From the NCBI GenBank assembly GCA_964017125.1, contig OZ024908.1:78990919-79054918 (forward strand): DNA of 64,000 bases, read 5' to 3'. A program made the translations under genes and the position numbers. How positions within the stretch are numbered: position 1 is the first letter of the stretch; the number at the start of each line of letters is the position of its first letter. The notes beneath the pieces were generated by a model. It worked only from the letters and a program-made list of their open reading frames with translations, was not told the origin of the DNA and searched no databases. Positions 1 through 13,209 of the stretch are shown piece after piece. Origin of the DNA: Flabesymbios commensalis (lineage: Eukaryota > Annelida > Polychaeta > Terebellida > Flabelligeridae).

Positions 1-905
1 GCCAAAATAGTGATGGCTTAGTTTATGCAGTTACAATAACACGATTTGCTTGCATTGTCCTGCGACGTTTAATCGAAGGTAGGTTGCCTTAACGCACTTG
101 TACTTGAATAGATAAAGAAATGTAGCCTATGTCAACTGAACTAAAATTACACATTTTCTGTGATGGCTTGAGCTAACAAGCCAGATAAACGTATTCGTTT
201 AGACTGTTGGAACCAAACCATTTTCAGTGACAAAAAGGCAATTTCTCAACAGTTCACTTTTTACAACCCCGTTCAAACAGGCCGGCTAGGCTCAACATGG
301 TCAAAGTTGTCAAAGCTATAATTTATGCACTTACAATAACACTACATGTATTCTATTGCATTGTCCTGAGACGTTTAATTAAAGATATGTTGACTCTACG
401 TATGTGTATTTAAATAGATAAAGAAATTCAGGCAAACAGAACTCAAATTTTAAATTTTCTATGATAGCTCGAACTAACAAGTCAGATAAGCGTGTTCGTT
501 TAAGCTGTTGGAACCAAGCCAAATTCATTGACAAAAACTTTCTCAACATCGTGTCACACAATATATATGCATTCTTGTTGCCTATATTTTATTGAGCTGC
601 CGCGATCACATTGAATTAGGCGGAGTTAGCTTATCACAACCCTGTTGAAATAGGCGAGCTGTGCTCAAAATGGTAATGGTTCGATTTATGCAGAGCTACA
701 ATAGCACTATAAATATTGCTATGGCACGAGACGTTTAATTAAAGGTACGTTGACTTTATCTAATTTAATTTATATGGATGAATAAATTGCATACAATCTA
801 ATTCAAAATGTAAAATATATATGGCAGCTCATACTAACACGGCAGAACCAAACAAAATTGTGTGTCAAAATAGTCAACACAGCGAAATTCAATGGGCTAG
901 CCTGT
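1..905. repeat. Divergent tandem array, three units of about 300-360 bp
   Basis: Three diverged copies of one unit follow each other, starting near 1, 300 and 660. Each contains, in order, TTTATGCA, a short ACAATAACAC-like stretch, GACGTTTAAT, AATAGATAAAGAAA or a relative of it, and CTGTTGGAACCAA or AGAACCAAAC. The third unit is the most decayed. No protein is encoded. Confidence 0.7.
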
Positions 906-1990
906 GCTGGGTCAACCTACATTTTTTGCGTTGCAGTAACTAAAATTGCAATATTTGTTATGATAGGTCATTCGCTTTGTGCTGTGTCAGCTCATTGAGC
1001 CATAGTAATTCAAATAAATTTTGTGTCATAGTAGGGGACAGGGTTTACAGTGTATGTAAGGTTCTCCGTTAAAATTTCAAGACTGTTTTCAAAATCAACG
1101 AACAAAAATATTAAAAAAAGCCGAAACCACCTCCATGAAACACTAGGGTATATAACGAGATTATTAATGTACAGTTTGCATCATAACTGTGTACAGCCAG
1201 TAGGCTACAAGTACAAACAGGTCGTGATGATTCCTTTTCTACATAGACCAATTTAATTATTGTTTAGCAATAGGCCTACTGTAAAATGTTAAGCATATAC
1301 ATGCACATTTGGAGATGAAGAAATACCTACGATACATACGATGTCAACATTAGTAGGCGAATATTTGAGTTCATAGTTTACAAATTGTGTCACTAGAATA
1401 TATCATAGATATTCTATTAAATCAAACAGATTAGGCCTACCTGATGAGAACAGACGACACATTTCTTGTTGTGCATTATTTTCCATTTTAAGCGATGTCG
1501 AATTCATGTTGCTCTTCTAGTATCACCTGGAAAAAACATCACCATGCTTATATTATATTGAATATGTAGAGGAAAAAATACACCTTAAAGTATGACTCAG
1601 ACTTCATTTGACAAAACTATGGTTTATTATATAATACAATATTGCCATTAGTCCAGGAACATCAGGTTTTGAGGTGGGATAAATTCGTAACAAACTGATT
1701 TTTTTCAGGATCAAAGTACGTTACTCAGAAAACAGATTTGGATAAGTGAAACTGGATAAATACATTCATGTTTTAATTTACACGTCATTTGTGGCACAGA
1801 GTACGCCAAGTAACACATCTCTCTTATAGTGAATGTATTAGAAAGAGTAGAAAGAGGAAACCCGTTGATTTTGTTTTAATTGCAAAAAAATATACCAATG
1901 AATAAAAGGCCCACTTTTTAGTTACAGACTAGAAGAAATGTTCTCAATGTTATAATTTCTCGCAAACCCCTAATTTTATAATTACTAAGA
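906..1990. other. No gene seen; AT-rich intergenic DNA
   Basis: There are only short open frames without recognisable domains, and several TAGGCCTAC words, which recur through the whole window. Confidence 0.5.
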
Positions 1991-1994
1991 CCTC

Positions 1995-2505
1995 TTCAAC
2001 AATTTGACGACGTAAAAGCTCTCCAGTCGTCAGTATTTATCTGATCTTCGCGAATTTTTTTCTGAACACCCTCTGATTATTCTGTTTAAGTTCGAAAATC
2101 AGCTAATTTGCCTATCCAACATGGCCGTCATGGGCTAATTTGCATATCCATTACTGATTTATCCAAGGTCGACGTAAACGCTCTTCAGTCACCAATATGT
2201 ATCCGATCTCGATCTCCACAATTTTTTTTCTATACACACTCTCAGATAGATTATCCCGGTTGAGTTCGAAAATCAGCTTATATGCATAGTAAACATGGCC
2301 GCCATGGGCTAATTTGCAAATCCAAGATTGAAGTAAACGCTCTGGGCTAATTTGCATATCCAAGATAGAAGTAAACGCTCTCCAGTCGCTAATATTCATC
2401 CGATTTTCGCGGATTTTCCCTATACACGCTCTGATGGATTATCCTGGGTTGATTTAGAAAATCAGTAAATTTATTTTCCCAGATGGCCGCCATTGCACTC
2501 ATGTT
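1995..2505. repeat. Tandem repeat of about 170 bp, three units
   Basis: Units begin near 2004, 2168 and 2355 with GTAAACGCTCT(C)CAGTC or a close relative. Each runs through an ATCCGAT..TCGCGGATTTT-like segment and a GATTATC..GTT segment, and ends at ATGGCCGYCATGGGC or similar. Part of the second junction (GGGCTAATTTGCATATCCA) is duplicated. No coding capacity is seen. Confidence 0.7.
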
Positions 2506-4870
2506 ATACAGTCCCATTGTTACTACATTGGCAATAAACTTTTAATTGTGGAAGATTGAGACTTTCATATTTGCTATGAAAATGTATGATCTAGTTCTTA
2601 CTTTCACCCAGGTTAAATAATAAAGTTGCTGTGAATACCATTTATATTGGCATTTGCAGAATGTTTGAAAATCCAAAATGGCCACCAAATACAAAAGTAA
2701 GAGAGGAGTTTTTACTTTGGCACGAACATTACATTACAAACCTTTGGTTGATACATCCATGTATAGCACCAAAGACAATTCAGCTCGATTTTGTGGAACA
2801 CAAGCGTTTTCAGCGTCTCCTAACGTAGATAATGATCTGACACTGTTAATATTTGATGCGTGATCAAACAGATTGAGCTGTACTGAAAAGGCTCTATAAC
2901 ATATATAATCTAACTAAAATAATATAATCTAACTTGAAATAGGTTTAACTAATTAAATTTATTGTGGAACTGTTGGTACACGACGTGCACTTTCTAACGA
3001 CCTGGGACTGTAGGCCTACTTTTTCACTCCTGAACATGGATGTGTTTAAAACTTATGTATATAGCAATGAAAACCATATTATGGTATTGATAAATTCAAG
3101 TTAGAAATAAAATGGTCGTTATTATTATAGAATAATGTAAGGAAAACATACATGTATGAGCTTATATTTTAAAGAGTATACCGCTTTCATCATTGTAGAT
3201 AAATGGAACAACGTGAGGAAAATGAACAGCTTTCAAGCCTGAAATTTACTGAAATATACATTTTTATAGCCTAAATGGGATCGAACTTTGGCGTGCAGCT
3301 GTCAGGGCCAGGTCCCTCATTAATATACTACATATGCCTAGCCAACTGCCTAGAGTGTTATCAATTTTCTCGGGCGTTAATAATCTTACCAAATTATAAT
3401 TGTTCACAAGGGGTATAGTGACTGTCTATTCCCCTTAAGGCTAGCTACCACCACACTGCCCAAATGGCTTTGTTTTAAACGTCTTTAAAATCTTGAGTGG
3501 TGAGGGTTAGTCTACTTTATCTATGTGTCAAGAAATATGCTTTCAAGTTTGTATGTTCCAAAAGCCTACTATTGTTTTCCAAGTGGATATTTCTTTTGGT
3601 TATTCTACTATCGCTTTCGCAGATTATTTCTCCGCGACTTTTGAACCAAGTTACTAGAAATTTAGGGACAGTGATAGCTTTGGGTTGTGAGGTATCATGC
3701 AATTAAACGATCAAGCGATCAGACCATGTACGACATGGTGAAGTCAAAGGTAAAAAAATAACGAAAAAAGACAAAAATACAACAAAATGTGTATACCAGA
3801 TTTTCATGAATCCCACAACAAGATGAGAAACTCATCTTGAAACATCACCCACAGATTAACAGCACACAAGACGCATAAGCACAATTTCAAAAGCAATGAT
3901 CAGATGAGAAGGCCAAAAGTCCAAGTTCAATGAAAGCGATACAATCAGGCCAAAATCATCATTTTTATTTTGACTCTTTGATATATATACATAATTATAG
4001 ACATATATGTCCGTAATAATGTCAACTTGTTTATAAATAGACTAACATTGCGTAAGCTTTTAAAATTTTGTGTTGTGCATTTACAAGTTAAAAGCGAAAT
4101 AAGGATGAGATTTAATTTCAGACATGCATGTCCAAAATAAGAAATATAAGATTAACTGGTAAACGTGGTTTTCGGTACACTTGCTACGTTGCCACAGCAA
4201 CCCAAAACTTAAAAAACTTCCGCAATTTTTATCTATGCATCCTGTTCACATATTATGGACATATCAAGCTTTGTTTTTGTATAACTTTTGGCCTGATTGT
4301 GTCGCATCTCCCGAATAGGAGAGTGTCCGGTCCCGTCTTTTAAAGTCAAGTGATCCCCCTCGAATCACTGCCGGCGTGAGGAGCCGCTGCACGACCACTT
4401 CACTAACCACTGCCAAAGACTGGGTAAGAAACAGCATGCGAAAGCAATTCTCGCTCTCGGAAATAAATAAAAAAGCTAAATAGTGGCAGAACTTGTGTTT
4501 TCTGTCCGCCCGGAGGCAATGCCCTGGCCGCTGGGTATTCAACAGGGGCTTCATGTAGTGAAGTGAACTACGGTACGTCATAAGTCTCGCAGGCTCAGAC
4601 TGGCATTCGGAACACCTCTCACTCACTCCCAAACAGCAACAGCTTCTGTGGTAATTCCCACCTTCAGAACTTTGCCTAAGTTGTATTAAGCAGCCTCTCA
4701 CCACCCCTTGTTTGTCTTAGCCCAGAACACCATCCAGGATTTCACTAATTCCGGCAATTCCTTACGGTTATGCTACGAGGAGCCTCTCAGACGTTTTACT
4801 ACACTAACAGATCGTCACCTTGCAGATAAAAGACTGTATCACTTGGTATACGGTACGCCATATCATCTCC
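2506..4870. other. No gene recognised
   Basis: The longest open frame is a 146-residue minus-strand one at 4264-4704. It has no domain I recognise and no flanking splice or coding support, so I treat it as chance. Confidence 0.45.
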
Positions 4871-4904
4871 AATGAGACGAGATGGGCAGGTTGCCAGGTT
4901 ACCA

Positions 4905-5045
4905 GGTGGTTACAACTTCAACGACAGATGAGCAGGTCACAACTTCAACAGATGAGCAGGCCACAACATCACCCAGAGATGAATGAGTAGTTGATGATGA
5001 TGAGCAGGCCACAGCATCATCAAGCGATGAACAGGTCACACAATC
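4905..5045. repeat. Degenerate minisatellite with coding-like period
   Basis: Repeats of roughly 24-36 bases are built on GATGAGCAGGTCACAACTTCAACA. In one plus-strand frame they read as imperfect copies of a T-D-E-Q-V-T-T-S peptide, interrupted once by a stop. It could be a relic of a low-complexity exon or simply a minisatellite. Confidence 0.45.
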
Positions 5046-5239
5046 ACAAATTGGTTTGAAGACAAAATAAATAAAAAAGAACAAGTCCCGTGTCACCCAG
5101 TGTCGGCATCCTAAGTCAACTTCACTCAGAGGAATTATAATATGATTGGCAAGGGCAAATATTTATCTATTGAATCAATGTATCTTGGAATGGATCCATC
5201 ACCCATGGGACAGAGATCACACGCAATCTTGTTGTAAAC

Positions 5240-8200
5240 ATATTTATTTAACGAGGATTTACAAATAGCTACAAAGCTAAGGTCAGTGTCTCCTCAGTGC
5301 AGGTGCAAATAATAATTTTTTAAAAGTGTGGTATGAAACATGTATAGATCCAAGCATATTAAATAAGCATCTAAATAAATTAAACATCGGCACCTCTATG
5401 CAATACCATAACAATGTGACCAAGCAAATACACAACATTATGACCTACTTTTATGAGTCGCAAAATATATGAATACACACAATAAGCATGAAAGATGCCT
5501 TCAAGGCGGCTCAAAAATAACATTACATATTCACACATTTCGAAACAAAGAAATACAGAAGTACACACTATATTTACGAAAAAACAACAAGTTAAAATTA
5601 AAAAGAAATGAAAGTATCTGGCTACGTCCCAAAACGCGATGTTTCGTTAATATATAACAAAACAGAACGACATATTTTTATATTGATTTCCTGGGACAAT
5701 GCAAAAGATCCTGAGACAAGAAGTTCGTAATCTATTCTTGTTTCTGGAGGAATTAGCCGATATATTTTTCCTAGCATAGTTTCGCGTTGAAAAGTGTGAT
5801 TGCTGCAGTGGAGAAAATAATGTCTAGCAGATTCGATTTGTGGTCCACATGTACACATGGGGCTGGGTATACAAGATTTGTTATATAGATCCCCATTTAA
5901 TGAAGAGAAGTTTAACCTAATTTGACAGAGATTAATTTGTTCCAGTCGATTGCCAGTATAAAAATGTTTGGGTACTATGGACTTAACTTTCAGGTAGTCA
6001 GTTAGTTTGCATTTAAATAGAGCTTTTTGAGAACAGCAACGTATGCTGGACGGTAGCAGGTTCCATAAATGTGTAGTTGAAGGGAGAAAGGAATAACGAA
6101 AATATGATGTTCTAGCTGCAACGATGTCCCAAATATTTAACTCGCCCCTGGCTCTAGTGATATTTCTGCAATTCCCCAGAGGGCGCGTTAAAAAGGTTTG
6201 GAGGTTGTCAGGACAAGTTTTATATACTATGCTATGAAATTTTAAAATTTTATGAAACGTTCGCCTGGTTTGCAAAGTACAAAGTCCAATTTCTTCCAGT
6301 AACAGTTGGCGTGATGTACCTTTCTTACAACCTGTGATCAGACGCAGCGCATTATATTGAATGTTCTCAAGGGTATTTTTATCATTCTGGGAGCAGTTGT
6401 CGAAAATTACATCTCCATATTCTAAAAGTAGACGTATAAAAGAAAGATAACAGCGATGTAGTGCTGAGCGACTCATTTTGTACTTAAATAAACAGAGTAA
6501 ATGGACACGTTTCATTGCCTTAGTTGTTATTTCGTTGATATGATCAGACCATGATAGCGTTTTGTTCAAGACAATGCCTAAGTGTTTGTGGATATCTACT
6601 TGTTTTATGATAGTATTGTTCACCAATACTGGCACATAAGGTAATATTTTATTTTTACGCAAAAAAGTATAGTTGCAGAATTGGATGGGCTAAGCGTCAG
6701 AAGCCAGTCCCTGCACCACTTGGAAATTTTAGCGAGGTCACGATTCAGTATCTTGGCAGCCTTTCGGCGGTTAATGTGCACTTTTTTAAAAAGCGAACAG
6801 TCGTCAGCAAAAAGAAATAGGTCAGATTCTATCGAATTACAAATGTCATTTATATCAATTAAAAAAAGAAGTGGCCCAAGGACTGACCCTTGAGGAACAC
6901 CGGCAAGCCATGATGATTCTGTGTTATTTACCAGTACACGTTGCGTCCTATTTTTTAAGTAACTTTTAATTAATTTCAAAATATTTCCAGCAACGCCATA
7001 TCTTTTTAGTTTATTTAGAAGGCCTGTATGCCAAACTTTGTCAAAGGCCTTTGAAAAATCTAGAGAGACGCTGTGTACTTCATCTCCGGAATCAAGTAGT
7101 GAGCTGATGAATAGATGTTATGACATTATAATGAATACTTGGTTAGTAGTGGAATCTCCTGGAATAAATCCTGATTGTTTGCTAGAAATTATGTTTTGAT
7201 TTTTCAAATAGCAAACACTTTCGAAATACATGGTAGTAAACTGACAGGCCTGTAGTTGTTACATTGTGTCATATCACCTTTCTTGAATAATGGTATCACA
7301 TTTGCTTGTTTCCAAGCATCAGGAAAAGTGCCCTTTGCGATACATTTATTAAATAAGATGTATAGAGGTTCAGCTAAAGCAGATGAAGTCTCTCTAAGTA
7401 TTCGATTACTGATATTGTCCAGACCTGTAGCTTTACCAGGTTTTAGTTAATTCAATCTTTTGTATACCTCAAGTGGATTTGTAGTAGTATTATATATATT
7501 GGCGTTATAGCGCGGCGGTGTCTGAGGTGTTTTGCAGAAGATTCATCAAGAGTGGACTGTTTAATTAAAGATAGAGTCAGGTTCTAAACTCGCATGCGTG
7601 TAAGCCTTCAGTATACAGTACAGTGTGGTTGATGAAGTAACCTGATTATAAGACTGGATACTACTCCAACGAACACTCACCCAACGTTGTTTTATTGTTA
7701 GGCCAACGTCTGCGACGCTGGCCCAACATTGAACCAACATTGCACAAATGTACAATGTTTGAGAGAAAGTCCTCCTTCCCAGCAAACACAAAACATTTGT
7801 ATAACATTTATACAACGTCGGCCCAACGTCTTCGACGTTGGTCCAACATTGTACAAAGTCATACAAATGTGTTGTGTTCACAGGGGGTCGGTACACGCAT
7901 GGGGTCAACCTGTTTCGAAATACCCACAGTAATACAGTCAGTTTGTTTGCAAAGCTAGGCCCAGCTAAGATCCAGGACAAAGGGCTTTGAGATTCGATGG
8001 AATTGTTACTCATAGATGTCGCTCAAGTATATATGAACTTGCTGTGATTTGAGAACTTGCACTTAATGAGGCTTTGGGTATGAAACGCATATTCATTATT
8101 ATTATGGAATAGGGCCTTGGCCTACCCACGGGCACTATTGCCTTCTGGGGGACCCTTGTCCCGCGAATTTTGACAGTTGACTACACCTTTGACAAAGTAG

Positions 8201-8660
8201 CGATTAAAAATGTCGGCTTTTTGCTTATTATCAGTCACCAGGGAGCCATTATTATTAAGAGGAGCTTTAATAACTGGTTTATTATACAGCAATGATTTAC
8301 ACGTTTGCAACCATGTCTTAGAATTTTGATTCCCATTGTTAACCATTTCAAATTGTTTCAACTAGTAGTTTATTTTAGCGCTTCTAATTTCAGATACCGT
8401 TTTGTTCCGAATCGTTTTAAACTTATTCTGCAGCCTTATGTCATGTGGTGTGTTCTTCAAACTGGAATGAAGTCTTTTTCTGGTCCTCATTTGATCTCCG
8501 AATTTCGCTGTTAAACCAGGGCTCGTCCCTGGGACGTATCGTTGTTTCATAGCAGGGAATAAATAATTTTGCATAATATGTTAAAAGATTCATAAAATTA
8601 TTTTTCATTTCATTAATATCGTAACGCGCAATCTTCGAGCAGGCATATATCTTCTGTTAT
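5240..8660 (-). mobile_element. LINE (Jockey/CR1-type non-LTR retrotransposon), 5'-truncated and broken
   Basis: On the minus strand, pieces of an ORF2-like polyprotein run from about 8650 down to 5622. The endonuclease-RT linker lies at 8574-8120 (RTRKRLHSSLKN, SLLYNKPV, DIFNRYF). Reverse transcriptase covers about 7440-6700: KPGKATGLD, DAWKQANVIPLFKKGD, SLDFSKAFDKVWH, VPQGSVLGP at 6875-6898 and the catalytic FADD at 6800-6811. The C-terminal region ends with a Cys/His motif (CTCG..ESARHYFLHC) near 5805-5855. The frame changes near 6650, stops occur in the 7100-7450 part, and about 550 bp of unrelated DNA (roughly 7560-8110) interrupts it. No endonuclease is present. The 3' end is placed near 5240, at a TAAATAAA-like tail; that limit is an inference. 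The element is dead. Confidence 0.9.
7560..8110. repeat. Unrelated block inside the LINE, carrying GTTGG/CCAAC mini-palindromes
   Basis: The LINE reading is lost between the linker and the reverse transcriptase. The block holds stacked inverted motifs such as GTCGGCCCAACGTC followed by GACGTTGGTCCAAC at 7817-7850, and a related pair at 7700-7760. The same motif family occurs at 52313-52353 and in an intron at 54974-55018. The edges are approximate and I saw no target duplication. Confidence 0.55.
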
Positions 8661-8662
8661 AT

Positions 8663-10221
8663 GGGTCTAGTCACACTAAACTAGGCCAGTGGCTGATTCT
8701 GAGGGTTGTCGTGTTTGAACACATTTTATCGATATTTATTTCACCACCGTAATATTTGGTGGGTGGGAAATAGACACTATATAGAGTACTTTTCATAAAA
8801 AATGTCATATATTGGCTCATTCTTTGTGACTTTGTTGTTAAATTATGTCCTATGTCAAACGGTACATCGCCAGACATCACATTTTGTAAGGTTGAATAAA
8901 GGTCTCTCTTTACCGCATACTTAGCTGTTTTTCATTAAATGTTATATGTGCAATAATGATCAGAGCTGAATTTAGGACCCCAAGGGGGGGGGGGAGGGTT
9001 AATCTACTGCTTTTTACATAGTTTTTATGCGTTCTGAACACAAAGGTAACTTACGTGACGTTCAGTCAAATATATTTTAACTCACAAGAAAGTACTCACC
9101 ATTTTGTATAATTTCTCTGAATTGAAATAACAGATATAAACACTTGTACTCTGAAGTCTCAAGTTTTATTTCGATGGAAGGCCACCTGTATTATATAAGC
9201 CTTGGATTTTCAATAATCTTCAACTACACATCACCATTACACGAGTCAATTGCTATGCAAGGGTGTGCAAAAGTTACTTGGCGAATGGTTCTTTGAAGCA
9301 GCCTTGCTGGCGAAATCAAAACGTGCTGCCATGTGTGAGATATGTGGGTGGTAAATTGGGTGTCAACAAATCACGTACATTACCGAAAAAAAACAAAATA
9401 CTCCTTGATACGTCGAAGGTGGGACTTACAGAGTAGATATATCAGTTCAACGACAAACAAGCTAATGACAGGTACATTTTTATTATGCCTGAGCGATAAG
9501 TGTTGCTTTTATGAAAGGTTAAGTCCAGGAAGGTCAAAAACGTATGTGACATTTGACATAGCAGAAGAGTCTTGTACGTGATATTTGACTGCTAGCAACG
9601 TATGTGATTATTGACATTTTCAGTCACTTGTCCAGACTAAATGTATAGCTCTGATACTGATGTCCATAATCATGTCAGCAATCATGTACTGAGAAGAATC
9701 ACGTACGTGACTTGTCAAACATCACAATACACTCCTTGTTCTATTCAGTAATTTGCTTCCATCTTCACGTGTTGTCGCCCAGATCAGCTCACTACTGGCA
9801 ACATTATTATATGAAAACCAACAATATATCAAAGGTATCATAGTATTCATGTAAAAAAAAGCTTACGTCCCACATTTGAGTACAGTTGGGGTGGAGGTGT
9901 CAAAGGTATGTTTCTCCCCTTGGCATCTCGTTCTGTCGACCCTGTTCGTTTTAACATATCACCCTTGTATCAGATCACTCTTCACATCAATTTCACCAGC
10001 TTAGCTATTATATACCCCATTTCACGTACGTGACCCTGAAAGCACCAGGCTCCGAAAAAAGCATCTCCTGAGCTCTACATCCTCCGAATTGACTTACAAC
10101 TTCACAGCAACAAACTACAGATATTGTACTATCAGGATATGCAAAAAAAAAAAATATATAATGTGTCTAAATTTTGTCTCATCATTTAACACTTTTGGCC
10201 TAGATTAGTGTGACCAGACCC
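8663..10221. mobile_element. Non-autonomous DNA transposon with about 26-bp TIRs and ATAT target duplication
   Basis: The left end GGGTCTAGTCACACTAAACT and the reverse complement of the right end (GGGTCTGGTCACACTAATCT) match over about 26 bases, continuing into AGGCC. ATAT flanks both sides (8659-8662 and 10222-10225). The interior contains no transposase. It carries many copies of ACGTACGTGAC-like words, for example near 9053, 9372, 9540, 9575, 9599, 9702 and 10024. It abuts the 5' end of the LINE at 5240-8660 and may have landed in it. The four-base duplication narrows the superfamily but does not fix it. Confidence 0.65.
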
Positions 10222-10264
10222 ATATATTTATGCATACTTCATTTTACTTTTAGTCAGGGGGCAT

Positions 10265-10640
10265 ATTATAAGGATTTAAGATTCTGTGCGATTTTCATGA
10301 AGAAAGTAAGCCACCTATATTAATGTGTTCAGGACATCCTAATGAACAATAAAAAACATGTTGGCAATTTTCTCTGAGCCGAGAAATATGCGTATATGTT
10401 TTATTGTGTATTTTAGCATTTTTTCGGCTAATTTCAAAAACAAATTTCGCAGAAAGCATTATGTAAATATCAAATTGCCTTCCAAATAACACCTAATGTT
10501 ATTTTTGGTGATCATACTTCACTACAATAGGAATATACATATCGGAACTCTGAATTTGTTTGCAGGAAATGAACCAAAGACAAATATCCAAGATGGCCGC
10601 CATAAAGATATCATGCATATAACTTTTTAGCGGCTTCTTC
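10265..10640 (+). repeat. Dispersed repeat, inverted partner of 16400-16765
   Basis: The edge GTGCGATTTTCATGAAGAAA continues as GTAAGCCACCTAT and pairs with the reverse complement of 16700-16760. The other end (AGGAAATG, then ATCCAAGATGGCCGCC) pairs with 16440-16500. The middle is more diverged. It is non-coding. Confidence 0.6.
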
Positions 10641-13089
10641 GAATGTCATGTGTGACATATGGTTTCTGATGGTTTTCTGCATGCCAAGTGCATTTCTGGA
10701 ACTATTTCATTGATTGTGAGCATATTTAGGTTGTCGGGTTATATGTCAATGTCAAAGTGAATTCAAAAGGGACCGGTCTACCATGTACCAAGAGAGTGGT
10801 TGATCCACAGTACTACAACGATATTTTTTGCCCACAATGATTATCTGACATATATCTTTAAATATTTTGTAAACGACTCACTATATTTTTCTAGAAATAG
10901 TGTCATTGTTGCTATATTTCTGTGAAAGATGAATAACAGCAAAATCAAAACAATTAAATGTTGATCATATAATGTTTAAATCAATTAAGCATACTCAGCA
11001 AATATAAACTCATCAAAAAGTATATATGCTATCTGACATAAAATTACTCAAATTAAAAAGACTTGTCATAGATCTATACACTAACAAAACCACTAAATTT
11101 TTTATGTTTATATTATAAAAATAAATGATAATGAAAACATTGTAATGTCGCTCTTTCAAAATAAAAACAAATTCACTATATTGTGTAATATTTTTAAGGC
11201 AACAATAATAACTATTGTCAAAGTCTCGTTAATTATCATTATGATAAATAACAATACATTATAAAAATGTATTCACAACCACTAATATGTTCACCCGACA
11301 GATATTAACTTACCAAATCTTGACTGTGGTGCTATGAACAGATAGGTTGTTCATTCAGAGTCGACTATTTTCACGTTTCTACGCCCACGTATGAATTACT
11401 TTTGATTTCAGTAATCTACACTATGCTTGTTTCTCGTTAAATTGGCCTAATACTTTTAACCATTAATAAACATGTATATTAACATGTAAGCGTATAACAT
11501 GTATAACATAAAAACAGAATATTATATATTAACTGACTAGCTGATGAAAGTAATGAGAAGTAATTTATTCTTATAACAACCTCACTCTCTCAAACTATGT
11601 TTGATAGCAAAATAAATTAATGCAACATTTTGTGCACATAGAGGCTAAACTGGGTCACAAACACCAGCTGGGGAAAATATGATGCGATGAAGCAAAAAAT
11701 GAATTAAATTTAACAAGTATTACAAAAATAAGTGATCTAAACGATACAAACGGATACATTGAATTGACTAATGTGAAAAAAGAACACAACGCAGATGAAA
11801 CCCACCGAAATTATACGGTGCCTAATTCACTACTACAATCCAAAGAATCTGATTTGAAATAGCGTACATGGTCTCTTTATCTCTTGTAGAGACATCCAAT
11901 GCAACAAAAACAGTTTATAACCATTCGATATGCTTTGCGATTTGCTATAGTTGTTAATGCTATTTTACATGTTGACGAATTGCATCTTCTGTTGGTGGCG
12001 GTAGCTTACGGGAACATAAGCCGTCTTGTTTAGTAATTTGTAAAAATGACTTTATAGTAGCCTCTGATATGAATTTCATTTTTTCTCAAATGCCGAAATA
12101 TCAACCTACTTCCAACAAAGAAACTCTAAGTTCTTTATCTGTAAAAAAGGAAATTCATGGTATCACACCAACTTGAAATGTGAATAAATTATGACAGAGC
12201 GCTGCGTTGCGAAGAGCCCAATGTGAGCGTCAATTCTATGGATCGTCAGGTCATTAACTTTTTCAATACTTTCACACATGTTCTTTATGATTGCAAAGTT
12301 ACATGGGTATATCCCTCTCTCTTGGTGGAGTTTAATCCTCTACTACTATCAGTTCTATTACTTAATCTATCCCCAGGACATATATTCTATTTTCTTTGCT
12401 TTATCATAAGCCTTACCATAACCTATCTCCATCCTGGCACCAAGTCTCACTTTAAAAAAATATAATATTTAAAAATATATGTATCTATTTACACAAACTT
12501 TTGTATCTGCTGTGATCTTGTGTTATGTTTCTGTACTAACAACTTCAGCCTGAGAGGGAGCAGAAATTCATACGAAAATTAAGGTACCTTATATAACGTC
12601 ATGTATATATACTGCCCTATCTATTGATTGGAAAATATTTTCTGTATGAAACAATCACTAACGAATAGCATACATTGCATCCACATTTGTAATTTAATTT
12701 TGCTAAGTCAGATATATCCGATAAAATAATTCTTGGTATAACCTTTGAGTACTCTCACAAGAGTGGATTTTGCAAACAAAAGTCCGCATGATACCTACAA
12801 TCGCCATTGAATAATGACAATTTTTGAAGGGGTTATTTCCTATATATCCATGTTTAAAATGGCAATATTTATAATAATAATTATAATAATAACATTTATT
12901 GGCAACTAACTAAAAGTCGAATTATATTACTAAATGGCAGGCAATAAATGATTAAAATTGTCAACACTAAAATGATTTACGTATTAATATAAACATAAGC
13001 AGTGTAAAAGTGTTATAAATTATACACGATTTCAATATAAACAGTTTTAAAAACGAGTTAGTTTATTCAGTTATTGCCAGTGGACCAGT
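10641..13089. other. No gene seen; strongly AT-rich
   Basis: No open frame with a recognisable domain, no TIR pair and no tandem array was found here. One 80-residue plus-strand frame at 12223-12465 looks like chance. Confidence 0.5.
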
Positions 13090-13190
13090 TATATCTTAGT
13101 TAGCTTTAGTTCTTGCTCTGTGTGCAGGGAATTTAGTTCTGTTCCTGAAATTATGAGACAGCACATGTGGAGGTGTGGTGGGTATTGATG
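13090..13190 (-). mobile_element. LINE fragment, C-terminal end
   Basis: On the minus strand a short stretch reads HNFRNRTKFPAHRARTKA, which resembles the basic C-terminal tail of Jockey/CR1-type LINE proteins. It is the likely continuation of the reverse-transcriptase piece at 14933-15513, separated from it by the TTCATGAA block. It is short, so the assignment rests on position as much as on similarity. Confidence 0.45.
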
Positions 13191-13209
13191 TTTACACGGG
13201 TGTGCCCTA

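Noticed and set aside
4264-4704. 146-residue minus-strand open frame
   Set aside because: No recognisable domain, unusual composition, no splice context and no related sequence in the window. A long frame by chance is plausible in this slightly GC-richer patch.
7561-8013. 150-residue minus-strand open frame and overlapping plus-strand frames
   Set aside because: They are produced by the stacked GTTGG/CCAAC palindromes, which stay open on several frames.
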